Positions 1 to 5,966 of a stretch of 8,109 nucleotides of DNA are shown here, piece after piece. The number at the start of each line of letters is the position of its first letter. Within the stretch, counting starts at the first letter, position 1. This DNA is from Nitrospinae bacterium RIFCSPLOWO2_12_39_16 (GTDB taxonomy: Bacteria; Nitrospinota; Nitrospinia; UBA9942): contig MHDO01000097.1 of NCBI GenBank assembly GCA_001805005.1, forward strand, positions 1-8,109, read 5' to 3'. Position numbers and translations under genes: made by a program. The notes under the pieces were generated by a model. The model saw nothing but the letters and a program-made list of their open reading frames with translations. It was not told the DNA's origin and searched no databases.

Positions 1-12
1 CCTGAAATTGAA

Positions 13-49
13 GCATAAATTTTTCTCCTGCCTAAATCTTAAGCACAAA
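13..49. promoter_or_regulatory. Candidate upstream activator site: triplet of GCnTAAA-like words
   Basis: Three same-direction words occur here: GCATAAA at 13-19, GCCTAAA at 30-36 and GCACAAA at 43-49. A very similar set (GCATAAA, GCTTAAA, GCATAAA, spaced 18 and 13 nt instead of 17 and 13) lies at 5863-5900, upstream of the other sigma-54 promoter. I infer an enhancer-type site for a sigma-54 activator. It does not match the NtrC consensus (TGCAC-N5-GGTGC) and the cognate protein is unknown. Chance similarity in AT-rich DNA is possible. Confidence 0.35.
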
Positions 50-98
50 ATCATATCCATTTTTAAATAATCCCTTATTCTAATAAGGTTTTCTTAAA

Positions 99-114
99 TG
101 GCATACCTCTTGCT
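99..114 (+). promoter_or_regulatory. Sigma-54 (RpoN) promoter of the first amt gene
   Basis: TGGCATACCTCTTGCT matches the -24/-12 consensus TGGCAC-N5-TTGCW at all but one position. The GG (100-101) and GC (112-113) are separated by exactly 10 nt. Counting from the GC at -13/-12, transcription would begin near 125. The element covers the ATG at 98, so translation would have to start downstream, most likely at ATG 131 with a leader of about 6 nt. Sigma-54 control of an ammonium transporter agrees with known nitrogen regulation. Confidence 0.75.
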
Positions 115-130
115 AATCTATATTTCCATT

Positions 131-1432
131 ATGAAGATAATTTTAAATGTTCTTATTTTCTCGTTTATTTTTATTAATGATGTTTCTGCGGAAAGGATTA
201 TTACATCGGAGGATGTCCAGACCAATCTTGATATTGTCTGGATATGTATTGCCACAGTCCTTGTCTTTTTTATGAAGGCAGGGTTCATCATGGTGGAGAT
301 TGGCTTTACAAAGGCAAAGAACGCTGTCAATGCCATCATGAAAAATATGATGGATTTTGCAGTGAGCTCCATTGCCTTCTGGGTAATAGGCTTTGGGATT
401 ATGTTCGGGACATCAAATGGACTCTTTGGAACTGATGGTTTTTTCCTCCACGATTATGCTGATTCCCGCGACCCTTGGTTATTTGCCTTCTGGATGTATC
501 AGCTTGTGTTTGTATCTTCTACTGCTGCTATTGTATCGGGTGCAATGGCAGAGAGGACGAGATTCTTTGCCTCGCTCATGTTTACTGTGTTTATGTCTGC
601 ATTTATTTACCCGATATTCGGCAGCTGGGTCTGGGGGAGCTTCTATCACGGCGGGGGATGGCTTGAGAATCTTGGCTTTAAGGATTTTGCAGGCTCAACA
701 GTTATTCACGCCATCGGCGGATGGGCAGGGCTGGCAGGGACAATGGTTCTTGGCCCCCGTATGGGGAAGTTCAGGAGAGACGGGACCATAAATCCAATTC
801 TTGGACATAATCTCCCCCTTGCAGCACTTGGGACACTGATTCTGTGGTTTGGATGGTATGGATTCAATGCCGGTAATACATTGGAGGGAGGAAGCAAGAT
901 TGCAAATATTATGATAAACACAACCCTCTCAGGCTCTGCGGCGGCTGTGTCGGGGATGATTACAGCATGGTTTAGATTTGGCAAGCCTGATGTCGGAATG
1001 ACCCTTAACGGCGCCCTATCCGGTCTTGTTGCAATTACTGCGGGTTGCGCCGATGTAGAGCCTGTATGGGCAGTTGTGACAGGGATTGTTGCAGGGATAA
1101 TTGTGGTCTTTTCAGTTATTCAGTTTGACAGGCTGAAGATAGACGACCCTGTCGGTGCTGTATCTGTCCATGGGGTCTGTGGTGTATGGGGGACTGTAGC
1201 ACTCGGAATGTTCAAGACAGGAGAGATGTTTAACCTGCACAATATTGGCATCCAGATTCTCGGCAGTGTTATTGCGTTTGTGTGGGCATTTTTTGTTTCC
1301 TACGGAATCTTTATGTTCATTAAAAAGGCAATTGGTTTGAGAGTTACAGAGGAAGAGGAGTATCAGGGGCTTGACTATTCCGAGCATACGGCAGCAGCAT
1401 ACCCTGATTTTCAGATTACGAATATAAAATAA
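131..1432 (+). CDS. amt: Ammonium transporter Amt (complete)
   Basis: This is an inner-membrane trimeric channel of the Amt/MEP/Rh family that conducts ammonium into the cytoplasm. From ATG 131 it has 433 residues. The first 20 form a clean signal peptide ending in VSA, followed by the usual eleven hydrophobic segments. Family landmarks are visible: Phe gate residues F127 (QLVFVSS) and F245 (WYGFNAG), the structural aspartate D185 in DFAGSTVIH, and the twin pore histidines H193 and H347 (SVHGVCG). The residue equivalent to E. coli AmtB Ser219 is N249. An in-frame ATG at 98 would add 11 hydrophobic residues, but it lies inside the sigma-54 -24 element and would make an overlong hydrophobic N-terminus, so I prefer 131. 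No Shine-Dalgarno is visible before 131, as expected for a near-leaderless mRNA. No P-II gene follows; the next gene is the cytochrome cluster after about 200 nt of repeat DNA. Confidence 0.93.
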   Translation: MKIILNVLIFSFIFINDVSAERIITSEDVQTNLDIVWICIATVLVFFMKAGFIMVEIGFTKAKNAVNAIMKNMMDFAVSSIAFWVIGFGIMFGTSNGLFGTDGFFLHDYADSRDPWLFAFWMYQLVFVSSTAAIVSGAMAERTRFFASLMFTVFMSAFIYPIFGSWVWGSFYHGGGWLENLGFKDFAGSTVIHAIGGWAGLAGTMVLGPRMGKFRRDGTINPILGHNLPLAALGTLILWFGWYGFNAGNTLEGGSKIANIMINTTLSGSAAAVSGMITAWFRFGKPDVGMTLNGALSGLVAITAGCADVEPVWAVVTGIVAGIIVVFSVIQFDRLKIDDPVGAVSVHGVCGVWGTVALGMFKTGEMFNLHNIGIQILGSVIAFVWAFFVSYGIFMFIKKAIGLRVTEEEEYQGLDYSEHTAAAYPDFQITNIK

Positions 1433-1447
1433 AAAAATACAATTTAA

Positions 1448-1624
1448 CCACAGAGGGCACAGAGAAAGACAAAAAAGATTAAGGAGGAAGGAAGAAGACC
1501 TGCCTGCGCAGGCAGGTAGAGAGATGGAGAAAAGGTAAAATAAAATAAATTTTCCATTCCCCCTTTCTCAAATTTCCCAATTTCTCCTTATTGTTTTCCT
1601 CTGTGTTCTCTGTGAACTCTGTGG
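1448..1624. repeat. Dispersed CCACAGAG-type inverted-repeat element
   Basis: The arms at 1448-1466 (CCACAGAGGGCACAGAGAA) and 1606-1624 are inverted copies that match at 17 of 19 positions. They enclose a purine-rich half and a pyrimidine-rich half (about 1471-1495 and 1556-1600) that could also pair. The element fills nearly all of the gap between amt and the NapC-like gene. A related CCACAGAG element lies at 5704-5828. It looks like a miniature dispersed repeat. It has no coding potential and no clear terminator. Confidence 0.7.
1498..1517. repeat. Perfect 20-bp palindrome nested in the repeat element
   Basis: The core CCTGCCTGCGCAGGCAGG, extended by A and T, is self-complementary over 1498-1517. 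It sits near the middle of the 1448-1624 element and is much more GC-rich than its surroundings. There is no U-tract after it, so intrinsic termination is unlikely. A REP-like hairpin or protein-binding site is possible. Confidence 0.7.
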
Positions 1625-1639
1625 CAGATTTTATAATTT

Positions 1640-2185
1640 ATGGATAAAAACAGAATAAACATAGATGAAGGTTTTAAACGGTCTGCACCAAGCAGGGTGC
1701 ATATAATTGTCATTGTCTTTTTAACGGCAGCAGGACTGATAATATCTTATGGCCTTACAACCCTGTCATTTCATTATTCATCAACAAATAAGTTCTGCTC
1801 ATCACAGTGTCATGAGATGGTTGAGCCGTATCAACAGTATCTTAAGTCATCTCATTACGACAGTGAGAGAGGTGTGGTGGCTGATTGTGCTGACTGTCAT
1901 CTGCCTCCGGGGGAATTTAATAAATGGTATACAAAGATTCATCAGGGTATGAAGGATACTATAATGCATTTTCTATTAAAGCCAGAGGAGATGGACCATC
2001 AAAAATGGAAGGTATCGGCAGCAAAAAGTATCAGGTCGGAGGCATGTGAAAGGTGTCATAAAAATCTTTTTCCTTCAGGTCTTCACAGAGGAGGGCTTTT
2101 AGCTCATAAGGCATTTAAGAAAAAAGAGGTAAAGAGTTGTCTAAACTGCCATACAAATTTGGTTCATGTAAAAAGGGAGGTCTGA
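1640..2185 (+). CDS. Tetraheme cytochrome c, NapC/NrfH/CycB family (membrane quinol:cytochrome electron carrier)
   Basis: The protein has 181 residues: a short cytoplasmic N-terminus, one membrane anchor (about 20-43) and a periplasmic domain with four c-type heme sites. These are C53-H58, C83-H87 (CADCH), C136-H140 (CERCH) and C167-H171 (CLNCH). The first site reads CSSQCHEM, which is CX3CH rather than CX2CH; the Met after the His is the family's usual heme-1 ligand. Members pass electrons between the quinone pool and a periplasmic partner (NrfH to NrfA, CycB with HAO). The stop codon shares one base with the start of the octaheme gene, so that protein is the obvious partner. No Shine-Dalgarno is visible before the ATG. 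NrfH, CycB and NapC cannot be separated by eye, so I give no symbol. Confidence 0.9.
   Translation: MDKNRINIDEGFKRSAPSRVHIIVIVFLTAAGLIISYGLTTLSFHYSSTNKFCSSQCHEMVEPYQQYLKSSHYDSERGVVADCADCHLPPGEFNKWYTKIHQGMKDTIMHFLLKPEEMDHQKWKVSAAKSIRSEACERCHKNLFPSGLHRGGLLAHKAFKKKEVKSCLNCHTNLVHVKREV
2173..2180 (+). promoter_or_regulatory. Ribosome binding site that fixes the start of the HAO-like gene
   Basis: AAGGGAGG lies 4 nt before ATG 2185, inside the last codons of the cytochrome gene. The only other upstream in-frame ATG (2137) lies deeper in that gene and has no comparable site. There is no ATG, GTG or TTG codon in frame between 2188 and the first heme site, so the repeat-derived N-terminus must be translated. 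Confidence 0.75.
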
Positions 2186-3516
2186 TGAGGAATTTACGAT
2201 TTACGATTTACGATTTACGATTTACGGGTTACGATTCCGGGTCATCCACGATAGCGGGTCGTAAAAATCTAAAATCTAAAATCGTAAATCTAAAATATTT
2301 TTACTGCTTACTCCTTACTGCCTACTGCTTACTGTTTTTTTCAGGCGATGCTTTTGCAATAAAGAAGACAAGGGAGGAGATAGAGGCATCAAAGAGGTGT
2401 GTCCTTTGTCATAACCAGATTAGCCCCGGAGTTGTCAATGACTGGGAAAAGAGCAATCATGCAAAGGCACAAGTTACCTGTGTCGATTGCCATCAGGCTG
2501 ATAGTACCGATGCTGATGCAAGAAGGCATGAAGGTGAGATTATATCAGCCATTGTGAGTCCGAGGGACTGCTCCCGCTGTCATCCGAAACAGGTTATGGA
2601 GTTTAACGAGTCTCTCCATTCAAAGGCTGTATCTTTTGTTCAGAATCTTGAGGGGGACAGGGCAGGGGATGATGCACTTGCTTACAAAGTAGAGGGGAAG
2701 GCTGCAGCGATTATGGGGTGTGAGAAATGTCATGGGACAATCGTGAAAGTAAAAAACGGCATATTCGATAAAGATACATGGCCAAATAATGGAATAGGCC
2801 GTGTCAATCCTGATGGGAGTAAGGGCTCATGCACAGCTTGTCATACAAGACATCTCTTTTCAATTGCAGAGTCAAGAAAACCTGAAACATGCGGGACATG
2901 CCATATGGGGCCCGACCACCCCCAGTATGAAATCTATATGGAATCAAAGCATGGTGTTATATACAGCTCGGAAAAAGAAAAATGGAATATGGATATTGCA
3001 GCATCGGCATGGGATACAAGACATTTCAGGGCGCCAACTTGTGCTACATGCCATATGTCAGGGATTGGCGGACTTGAGCCAACACATAATGTGAGTGACA
3101 GGCTTTCGTGGGAGCTTGAATGGCCATTATCTGAAAAGACAAATGACTGGAAGGGTAAAAGAGAAAGGATGCAGATGGTATGCCTATCCTGTCATTCAAA
3201 AAACTGGGTTGAAGGGTATTACCAGCAGTTTGACAATGTAATCACCCTCTATAATGAGGAGTATTACAAGCCAATAAAGAAGGAGATGGATGAGCTTTAT
3301 AAACTGGGCTATCTGACAAAGGATAAGTTTGACGAGGAGATAGAGTTTGAATTTTTTGAATACTGGCATCATGAGGGGAGAAGGGCGAGGATGGGTGCAT
3401 CCATGATGGGACCAGATTATACCCAGTGGCACGGTTTCTATGAACTTGCAAAGAGGAGATTGGAGTTAAAAAATGAGATTAGAGAAATAATGGAAAAGAA
3501 GGGGAAGGGGAAATGA
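2185..3516 (+). CDS. Octaheme cytochrome c, hydroxylamine oxidoreductase (HAO)-like
   Basis: From ATG 2185 the product has 443 residues and eight CXXCH sites, at Cys 72, 99, 129, 179, 216, 236, 286 and 333. This is the count and order of the octaheme HAO family, in which the fourth heme is the catalytic P460. The HMGPDHPQYE stretch after heme 6 (D244, H245) is a family active-site signature. The C-terminal segment GPDYTQWHG contains Y412, probably the tyrosine that cross-links to P460 in enzymes that oxidise hydroxylamine or hydrazine; family members lacking it are thought to be reductive. The signal peptide is odd: a 37-residue n-region, a hydrophobic core at 38-54 and an AFA cleavage site at 56-58, nearly all encoded by heptanucleotide repeats. 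No C-terminal membrane helix is seen. It should be periplasmic and coupled to the tetraheme cytochrome upstream (1-nt overlap). Substrate and direction are not settled. Confidence 0.9.
   Translation: MRNLRFTIYDLRFTGYDSGSSTIAGRKNLKSKIVNLKYFYCLLLTAYCLLFFSGDAFAIKKTREEIEASKRCVLCHNQISPGVVNDWEKSNHAKAQVTCVDCHQADSTDADARRHEGEIISAIVSPRDCSRCHPKQVMEFNESLHSKAVSFVQNLEGDRAGDDALAYKVEGKAAAIMGCEKCHGTIVKVKNGIFDKDTWPNNGIGRVNPDGSKGSCTACHTRHLFSIAESRKPETCGTCHMGPDHPQYEIYMESKHGVIYSSEKEKWNMDIAASAWDTRHFRAPTCATCHMSGIGGLEPTHNVSDRLSWELEWPLSEKTNDWKGKRERMQMVCLSCHSKNWVEGYYQQFDNVITLYNEEYYKPIKKEMDELYKLGYLTKDKFDEEIEFEFFEYWHHEGRRARMGASMMGPDYTQWHGFYELAKRRLELKNEIREIMEKKGKGK
2192..2334. repeat. Composite heptanucleotide repeat inside the HAO-like coding region
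   Basis: Three 7-nt tracts follow one another. ATTTACG occurs five times plus one variant (2192-2233). AAAATCT-like units occur five times (2264-2298) and are roughly complementary to the first tract, giving a potential stem. TTACTGC-like units occur nearly five times (2301-2334). Because 7 nt x 3 makes 7 codons, the first tract gives the heptad RFTIYDL and a near repeat. The third tract encodes the signal-peptide core around YCLLLTAYCLL. Related tracts occur at 5967-6000 and 4367-4428. Confidence 0.9.
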
Positions 3517-4385
3517 GAGAAAATGAGTTGTCATTGCGAGGGCTTTTAGTCCCGAAGCAATCTCATAAGTATAAGGGACTCTTAGGGATTGCTTCGCTAT
3601 TGCTCGCAATGACAATCGTTATTCTGCTTTCCCTTTTTCTATTTCTACGGAATAGGGATGAAGTTTCAGCAATATCTATAGATGAATCTGTTGAGATGGT
3701 AGAGATTCCGCAAGGTTCATTCATCATGGGAAGTCCAGATGGTGAGTTTGATGAGAGGCCATTACATAGGGTTGAGATAGGCAGTTTTTATATGGACAGA
3801 TATGAAGTGACCAATATCCAGTATCAGAGATTCATCCTTGCGAATCCTCACTGGCAGAAGGGCAAAGTGAGATTTGAAGAGGCAGATTATAATTATCTGA
3901 ATGACTGGGATGGAACTGAATTTCCGAAAGGCAAAGAGAATCACCCTGTAGTTTATGTAAGCTGGTATGCCGCTAATGCCTATGTCAGATGGATTGGAAA
4001 GTCCCTTCCTACTGAGGCACAGTGGGAATACTCTGCCAGAGGAGGTTATGAAGGTATGAGATATGTGTGGGGAAATTCCGGGGAGACTTATCTATCTAAT
4101 TTTAGAGGCAGGGGGGTTATGCCTGTTGGGAATTTCAGTATGAATGGCTTTGGGGTTAATGATATGGCTGGGAATGTGTGGGAATGGACTTCGGATGGAT
4201 ATGAGCTTTATATGGGAGGAGAGGAAAACAACCCAAGGCCGCGATTAAATAACCATCTAAAGGTAATTCGTGGCGGTTCATGGAATAGTAATATGAATGA
4301 AATGCGCGTATCTGTTAGAAAGACAGAGAAGCCAAATGTCTGTAGGGGAGATATTGGATTTAGAACAGTAAGCAGTATACAGTAA
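3513..4385 (+). CDS. Membrane-anchored FGE/SUMF1-fold protein lacking catalytic cysteines
   Basis: The product has 290 residues: an N-terminal membrane anchor (about 22-45), then a periplasmic formylglycine-generating-enzyme-type domain (about 60-287). Landmarks include IPQGSFIMGS, DERPLHRVE, the YEVTN motif, LPTEAQWEYSARGG, NGFGVNDMAGNVWEWT, RGGSW and IGFR. In true FGE two copper-binding cysteines follow RGGSY. Here that segment reads NSNMNEMR, and the protein's only cysteine is C277, so sulfatase activation is unlikely. The same fold serves other roles, for example NirV beside nitrite reductase NirK. The ATG overlaps the HAO-like stop in an ATGA, implying translational coupling and a role with the cytochromes, perhaps maturation or assembly (inference). 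An 88-bp palindrome encodes residues 6 to about 35, and the stop codon lies in a repeat hairpin. The only other in-frame ATG (M33) would leave too short an anchor. Confidence 0.88.
   Translation: MRENELSLRGLLVPKQSHKYKGLLGIASLLLAMTIVILLSLFLFLRNRDEVSAISIDESVEMVEIPQGSFIMGSPDGEFDERPLHRVEIGSFYMDRYEVTNIQYQRFILANPHWQKGKVRFEEADYNYLNDWDGTEFPKGKENHPVVYVSWYAANAYVRWIGKSLPTEAQWEYSARGGYEGMRYVWGNSGETYLSNFRGRGVMPVGNFSMNGFGVNDMAGNVWEWTSDGYELYMGGEENNPRPRLNNHLKVIRGGSWNSNMNEMRVSVRKTEKPNVCRGDIGFRTVSSIQ
3528..3615. repeat. 88-bp palindromic element (GTCATTGCGAG type) within coding sequence
   Basis: The outer arms TTGTCATTGCGAG (3528-3540) and CTCGCAATGACAA (3603-3615) are perfect inverted copies of 13 bp. Inner arms CGAAGCAATC (3553-3562) and GATTGCTTCG (3587-3596) pair over 10 bp, and AGTCCC/GGGACT pairs further in. 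Palindromes of this wording are common intergenic repeats in Deltaproteobacteria, Nitrospirota and similar genomes (general knowledge). Here the element is read through in frame as the start of the FGE-like protein. Confidence 0.9.
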
Positions 4386-4428
4386 GGAGTAAGCAGAAAA
4401 AAATACTGCCTACTGATTACTGCCTACT
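4367..4428. repeat. Heptanucleotide hairpin (TTACTGC family) overlapping the FGE-like stop codon
   Basis: The left arm 4367-4391 and right arm 4404-4428 are inverted copies matching at about 20 of 25 positions, around a short A-rich loop. Both are built from 7-nt TTACTGC/GCAGTAA-like units, the family that encodes the HAO signal-peptide core at 2301-2334. The left arm supplies the last codons of the FGE-like gene and its TAA at 4383-4385. It has no U-tract, so it is not a standard terminator. Confidence 0.8.
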
Positions 4429-4448
4429 ATTTAAAAAAGGGGGGAGAT

Positions 4449-5690
4449 ATGAATATATTACAAAAGTTTAGTTTTAAAAAGTTGATTCCTGTTATTTTGG
4501 GAATAGTAATAATCTATTCCCTTTTTGGCAAAAACCCTATGGGCTATTATCATGTAGTTCAGAAATGGCCCAGCGGGGAGTTGAAAATTATTACAGAGCC
4601 GGGGTTATATTGGAAGGGCCCGTTAAGTGATGTAACTAAATTCAGGGCATCAGGTGTTGTCACATTTGAAGACAGAATAGAAAATATCAGGAAAGAAGAG
4701 AAGAAGGTTATTGATTCAATCAATGTGGTCTTTAAGGATAATGGCATCGGGAGCATAAATGGCATTATAAGATATACACTCCCATCCATCCCTGAAAAGA
4801 TGAAATTGATTGTCAGGGATGCGCAGAATGAGGATACCTTACAGCAAAAGATATTAAGGAACTATATTAACAGCGTGATGACCATCGTTGCTGCCTCATA
4901 CAGCAGTACAGACTCCATTCGTGAGAGGGGTAACTTTATCAGGGATATATTTGACAGCCTGCAGAATGGGATGATTGCCTATGAAAAAAGGGTAGTGGAT
5001 GGGAATATAATTTTAACTCCTATAACAAAGGCAGAAAACAACATATCAATGCCTGTGAGGATGCCGCTGATTTCTGATAAATATGGAATAAATTTTAATA
5101 ATTTTACATTAAAGAAGATTGAGTATGATAAACAATCCCAGTCAAAGTTTGATGAACAGAGGCTGCTTGAACAGCAGAGGAATAATGCGATTATCATGGC
5201 AGAGAAGGCGAAACAGGATGCAATTACTGCAAAGGCTGAAGAGGAGAAACTTTATGCCGAGACAAAGATGAGGGAAGAGCCTCTGAGATTGGAGGCAAGA
5301 ATAAGGGCTGAGAAGGATGCAGAGCTTGCAAGGATTGAGGCGGAGAAGGAAAAGTCAGTGGCAATTATTAATGCACAGAAAGGTAAGGAAGCGGCACAAT
5401 TATTGTTAGAAAAGGCAAGACTTGAGAAACAGTCTACGATTGAAGATGCAGAAGGAAAGAGGATTGCTGCTATAAAAGAGGCAGAGGGAAGACAGGCATT
5501 GGCAAAGGCTGATAACTCACTTGAGCTAAGACTACAGATGAAGAAAGATACCCTTGTAGGTGTTGCAAATGCACTGAAAGATATAAAAGTCCCTTCAGCT
5601 ATTGTGGGAAGCAGTGGCAGTCATACATCAGGGAATCCTGTCCTTGATATATTCATGTTGAACCAGCTAAAGGAACTTACAAAGGAATAA
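4449..5690 (+). CDS. SPFH/band-7 (prohibitin/flotillin-like) membrane protein with long coiled coil
   Basis: The product has 413 residues. One N-terminal membrane helix (about 9-27) precedes an SPFH-type domain (about 28-225, with YYHVVQKWPSGELKIITEPGLYWKGP near its start). Residues about 225-365 are rich in Ala, Glu, Lys and Arg and should form a long coiled coil typical of oligomeric band-7 scaffolds. The tail is short and Gly/Ser-containing, then hydrophobic. Such proteins form rings or microdomains that organise membrane complexes or proteases. It starts 63 nt after the FGE-like gene behind a strong site (AAAGGGGGGAG, 4436-4446), so it may be co-transcribed with the cytochrome trio. A scaffold role for those complexes is only an inference from position. 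Confidence 0.85.
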   Translation: MNILQKFSFKKLIPVILGIVIIYSLFGKNPMGYYHVVQKWPSGELKIITEPGLYWKGPLSDVTKFRASGVVTFEDRIENIRKEEKKVIDSINVVFKDNGIGSINGIIRYTLPSIPEKMKLIVRDAQNEDTLQQKILRNYINSVMTIVAASYSSTDSIRERGNFIRDIFDSLQNGMIAYEKRVVDGNIILTPITKAENNISMPVRMPLISDKYGINFNNFTLKKIEYDKQSQSKFDEQRLLEQQRNNAIIMAEKAKQDAITAKAEEEKLYAETKMREEPLRLEARIRAEKDAELARIEAEKEKSVAIINAQKGKEAAQLLLEKARLEKQSTIEDAEGKRIAAIKEAEGRQALAKADNSLELRLQMKKDTLVGVANALKDIKVPSAIVGSSGSHTSGNPVLDIFMLNQLKELTKE

Positions 5691-5703
5691 TATTTAAAAT
5701 TTG

Positions 5704-5828
5704 CCACAGAGGCACGGAGACACAGAGAAAAAATAATTATTATTCAGCCACGGACTTTCACTGACTAAAATATTCTTTTCTTAAATAATAATTTTCTCAT
5801 TCTTTTAAGTCTGTGTAAATCTGTGGCT
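5704..5828. repeat. Dispersed CCACAGAG / AGCCACrGA inverted-repeat element
   Basis: CCACAGAGGCACGGAGAC at 5704-5721 resembles the arm at 1448. It is followed by a separate inverted pair, 5746-5765 and 5809-5828, matching at 16 of 20 positions (AGCCACGGACTTTCACTGAC against the complement of the right arm). The loop is AT-rich. It looks like a dispersed non-coding repeat. Confidence 0.65.
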
Positions 5829-5862
5829 AAAATCAGGTTTGTTGTTCCTGCTGCAAAATTAG

Positions 5863-5900
5863 GCATAAAAATTACCCTCTGCTTAAATATATAGCATAAA
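5863..5900. promoter_or_regulatory. Candidate upstream activator site, copy 2
   Basis: GCATAAA at 5863-5869, GCTTAAA at 5881-5887 and GCATAAA at 5894-5900 reproduce the triplet at 13-49 with one base more between words 1 and 2. It lies 113 nt upstream of the sigma-54 GG, against 57 nt for the first copy. The two heptamer tracts between it and the promoter total 59 nt and would account for most of the difference. The binding protein is unknown. Confidence 0.35.
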
Positions 5901-5902
5901 AA

Positions 5903-5927
5903 AACTTACAACTTACAACTTACAACT
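5903..5927. repeat. Heptanucleotide tandem repeat AACTTAC
   Basis: Three exact copies of AACTTAC (5903, 5910, 5917) are followed by a partial AACT. The tract sits between the candidate activator site and the sigma-54 promoter. Confidence 0.85.
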
Positions 5928-5966
5928 AATCACTTTAATATTTTCATTAACTAAATCAACATATTA

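Noticed and set aside
98..130. ATG 98 as the start of the first amt
   Set aside because: It lies in the sigma-54 -24 element, upstream of the predicted transcript start, and gives an overlong hydrophobic N-terminus; only a weak AAGG precedes it. Not excluded if another promoter exists upstream.
118..372. Antisense reading frames such as 118-372, 706-984 and 7579-7830 on the minus strand
   Set aside because: They mirror strongly supported genes, show no domain pattern of their own and have no ribosome binding site that I can see.
1448..1624. Insertion sequence
   Set aside because: There is no transposase reading frame and no target duplication that I can identify; at most a miniature non-autonomous repeat.
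1632..1637. TATAAT as a -10 box for the NapC-like gene
   Set aside because: It is 2 nt from the ATG, has no recognisable -35 partner at the right distance, and is easy to find by chance in AT-rich DNA.
2137..2184. ATG 2137 as the start of the HAO-like gene
   Set aside because: It is buried in the cytochrome gene and lacks the AAGGGAGG site that serves ATG 2185.
3513..4385. Active sulfatase-maturing formylglycine-generating enzyme
   Set aside because: Both catalytic cysteines are missing and no sulfatase gene is nearby.
4367..4440. Intrinsic terminator after the FGE-like gene
   Set aside because: The hairpin is imperfect, AT-rich and followed by mixed sequence rather than a U-tract, and it belongs to a dispersed repeat family.
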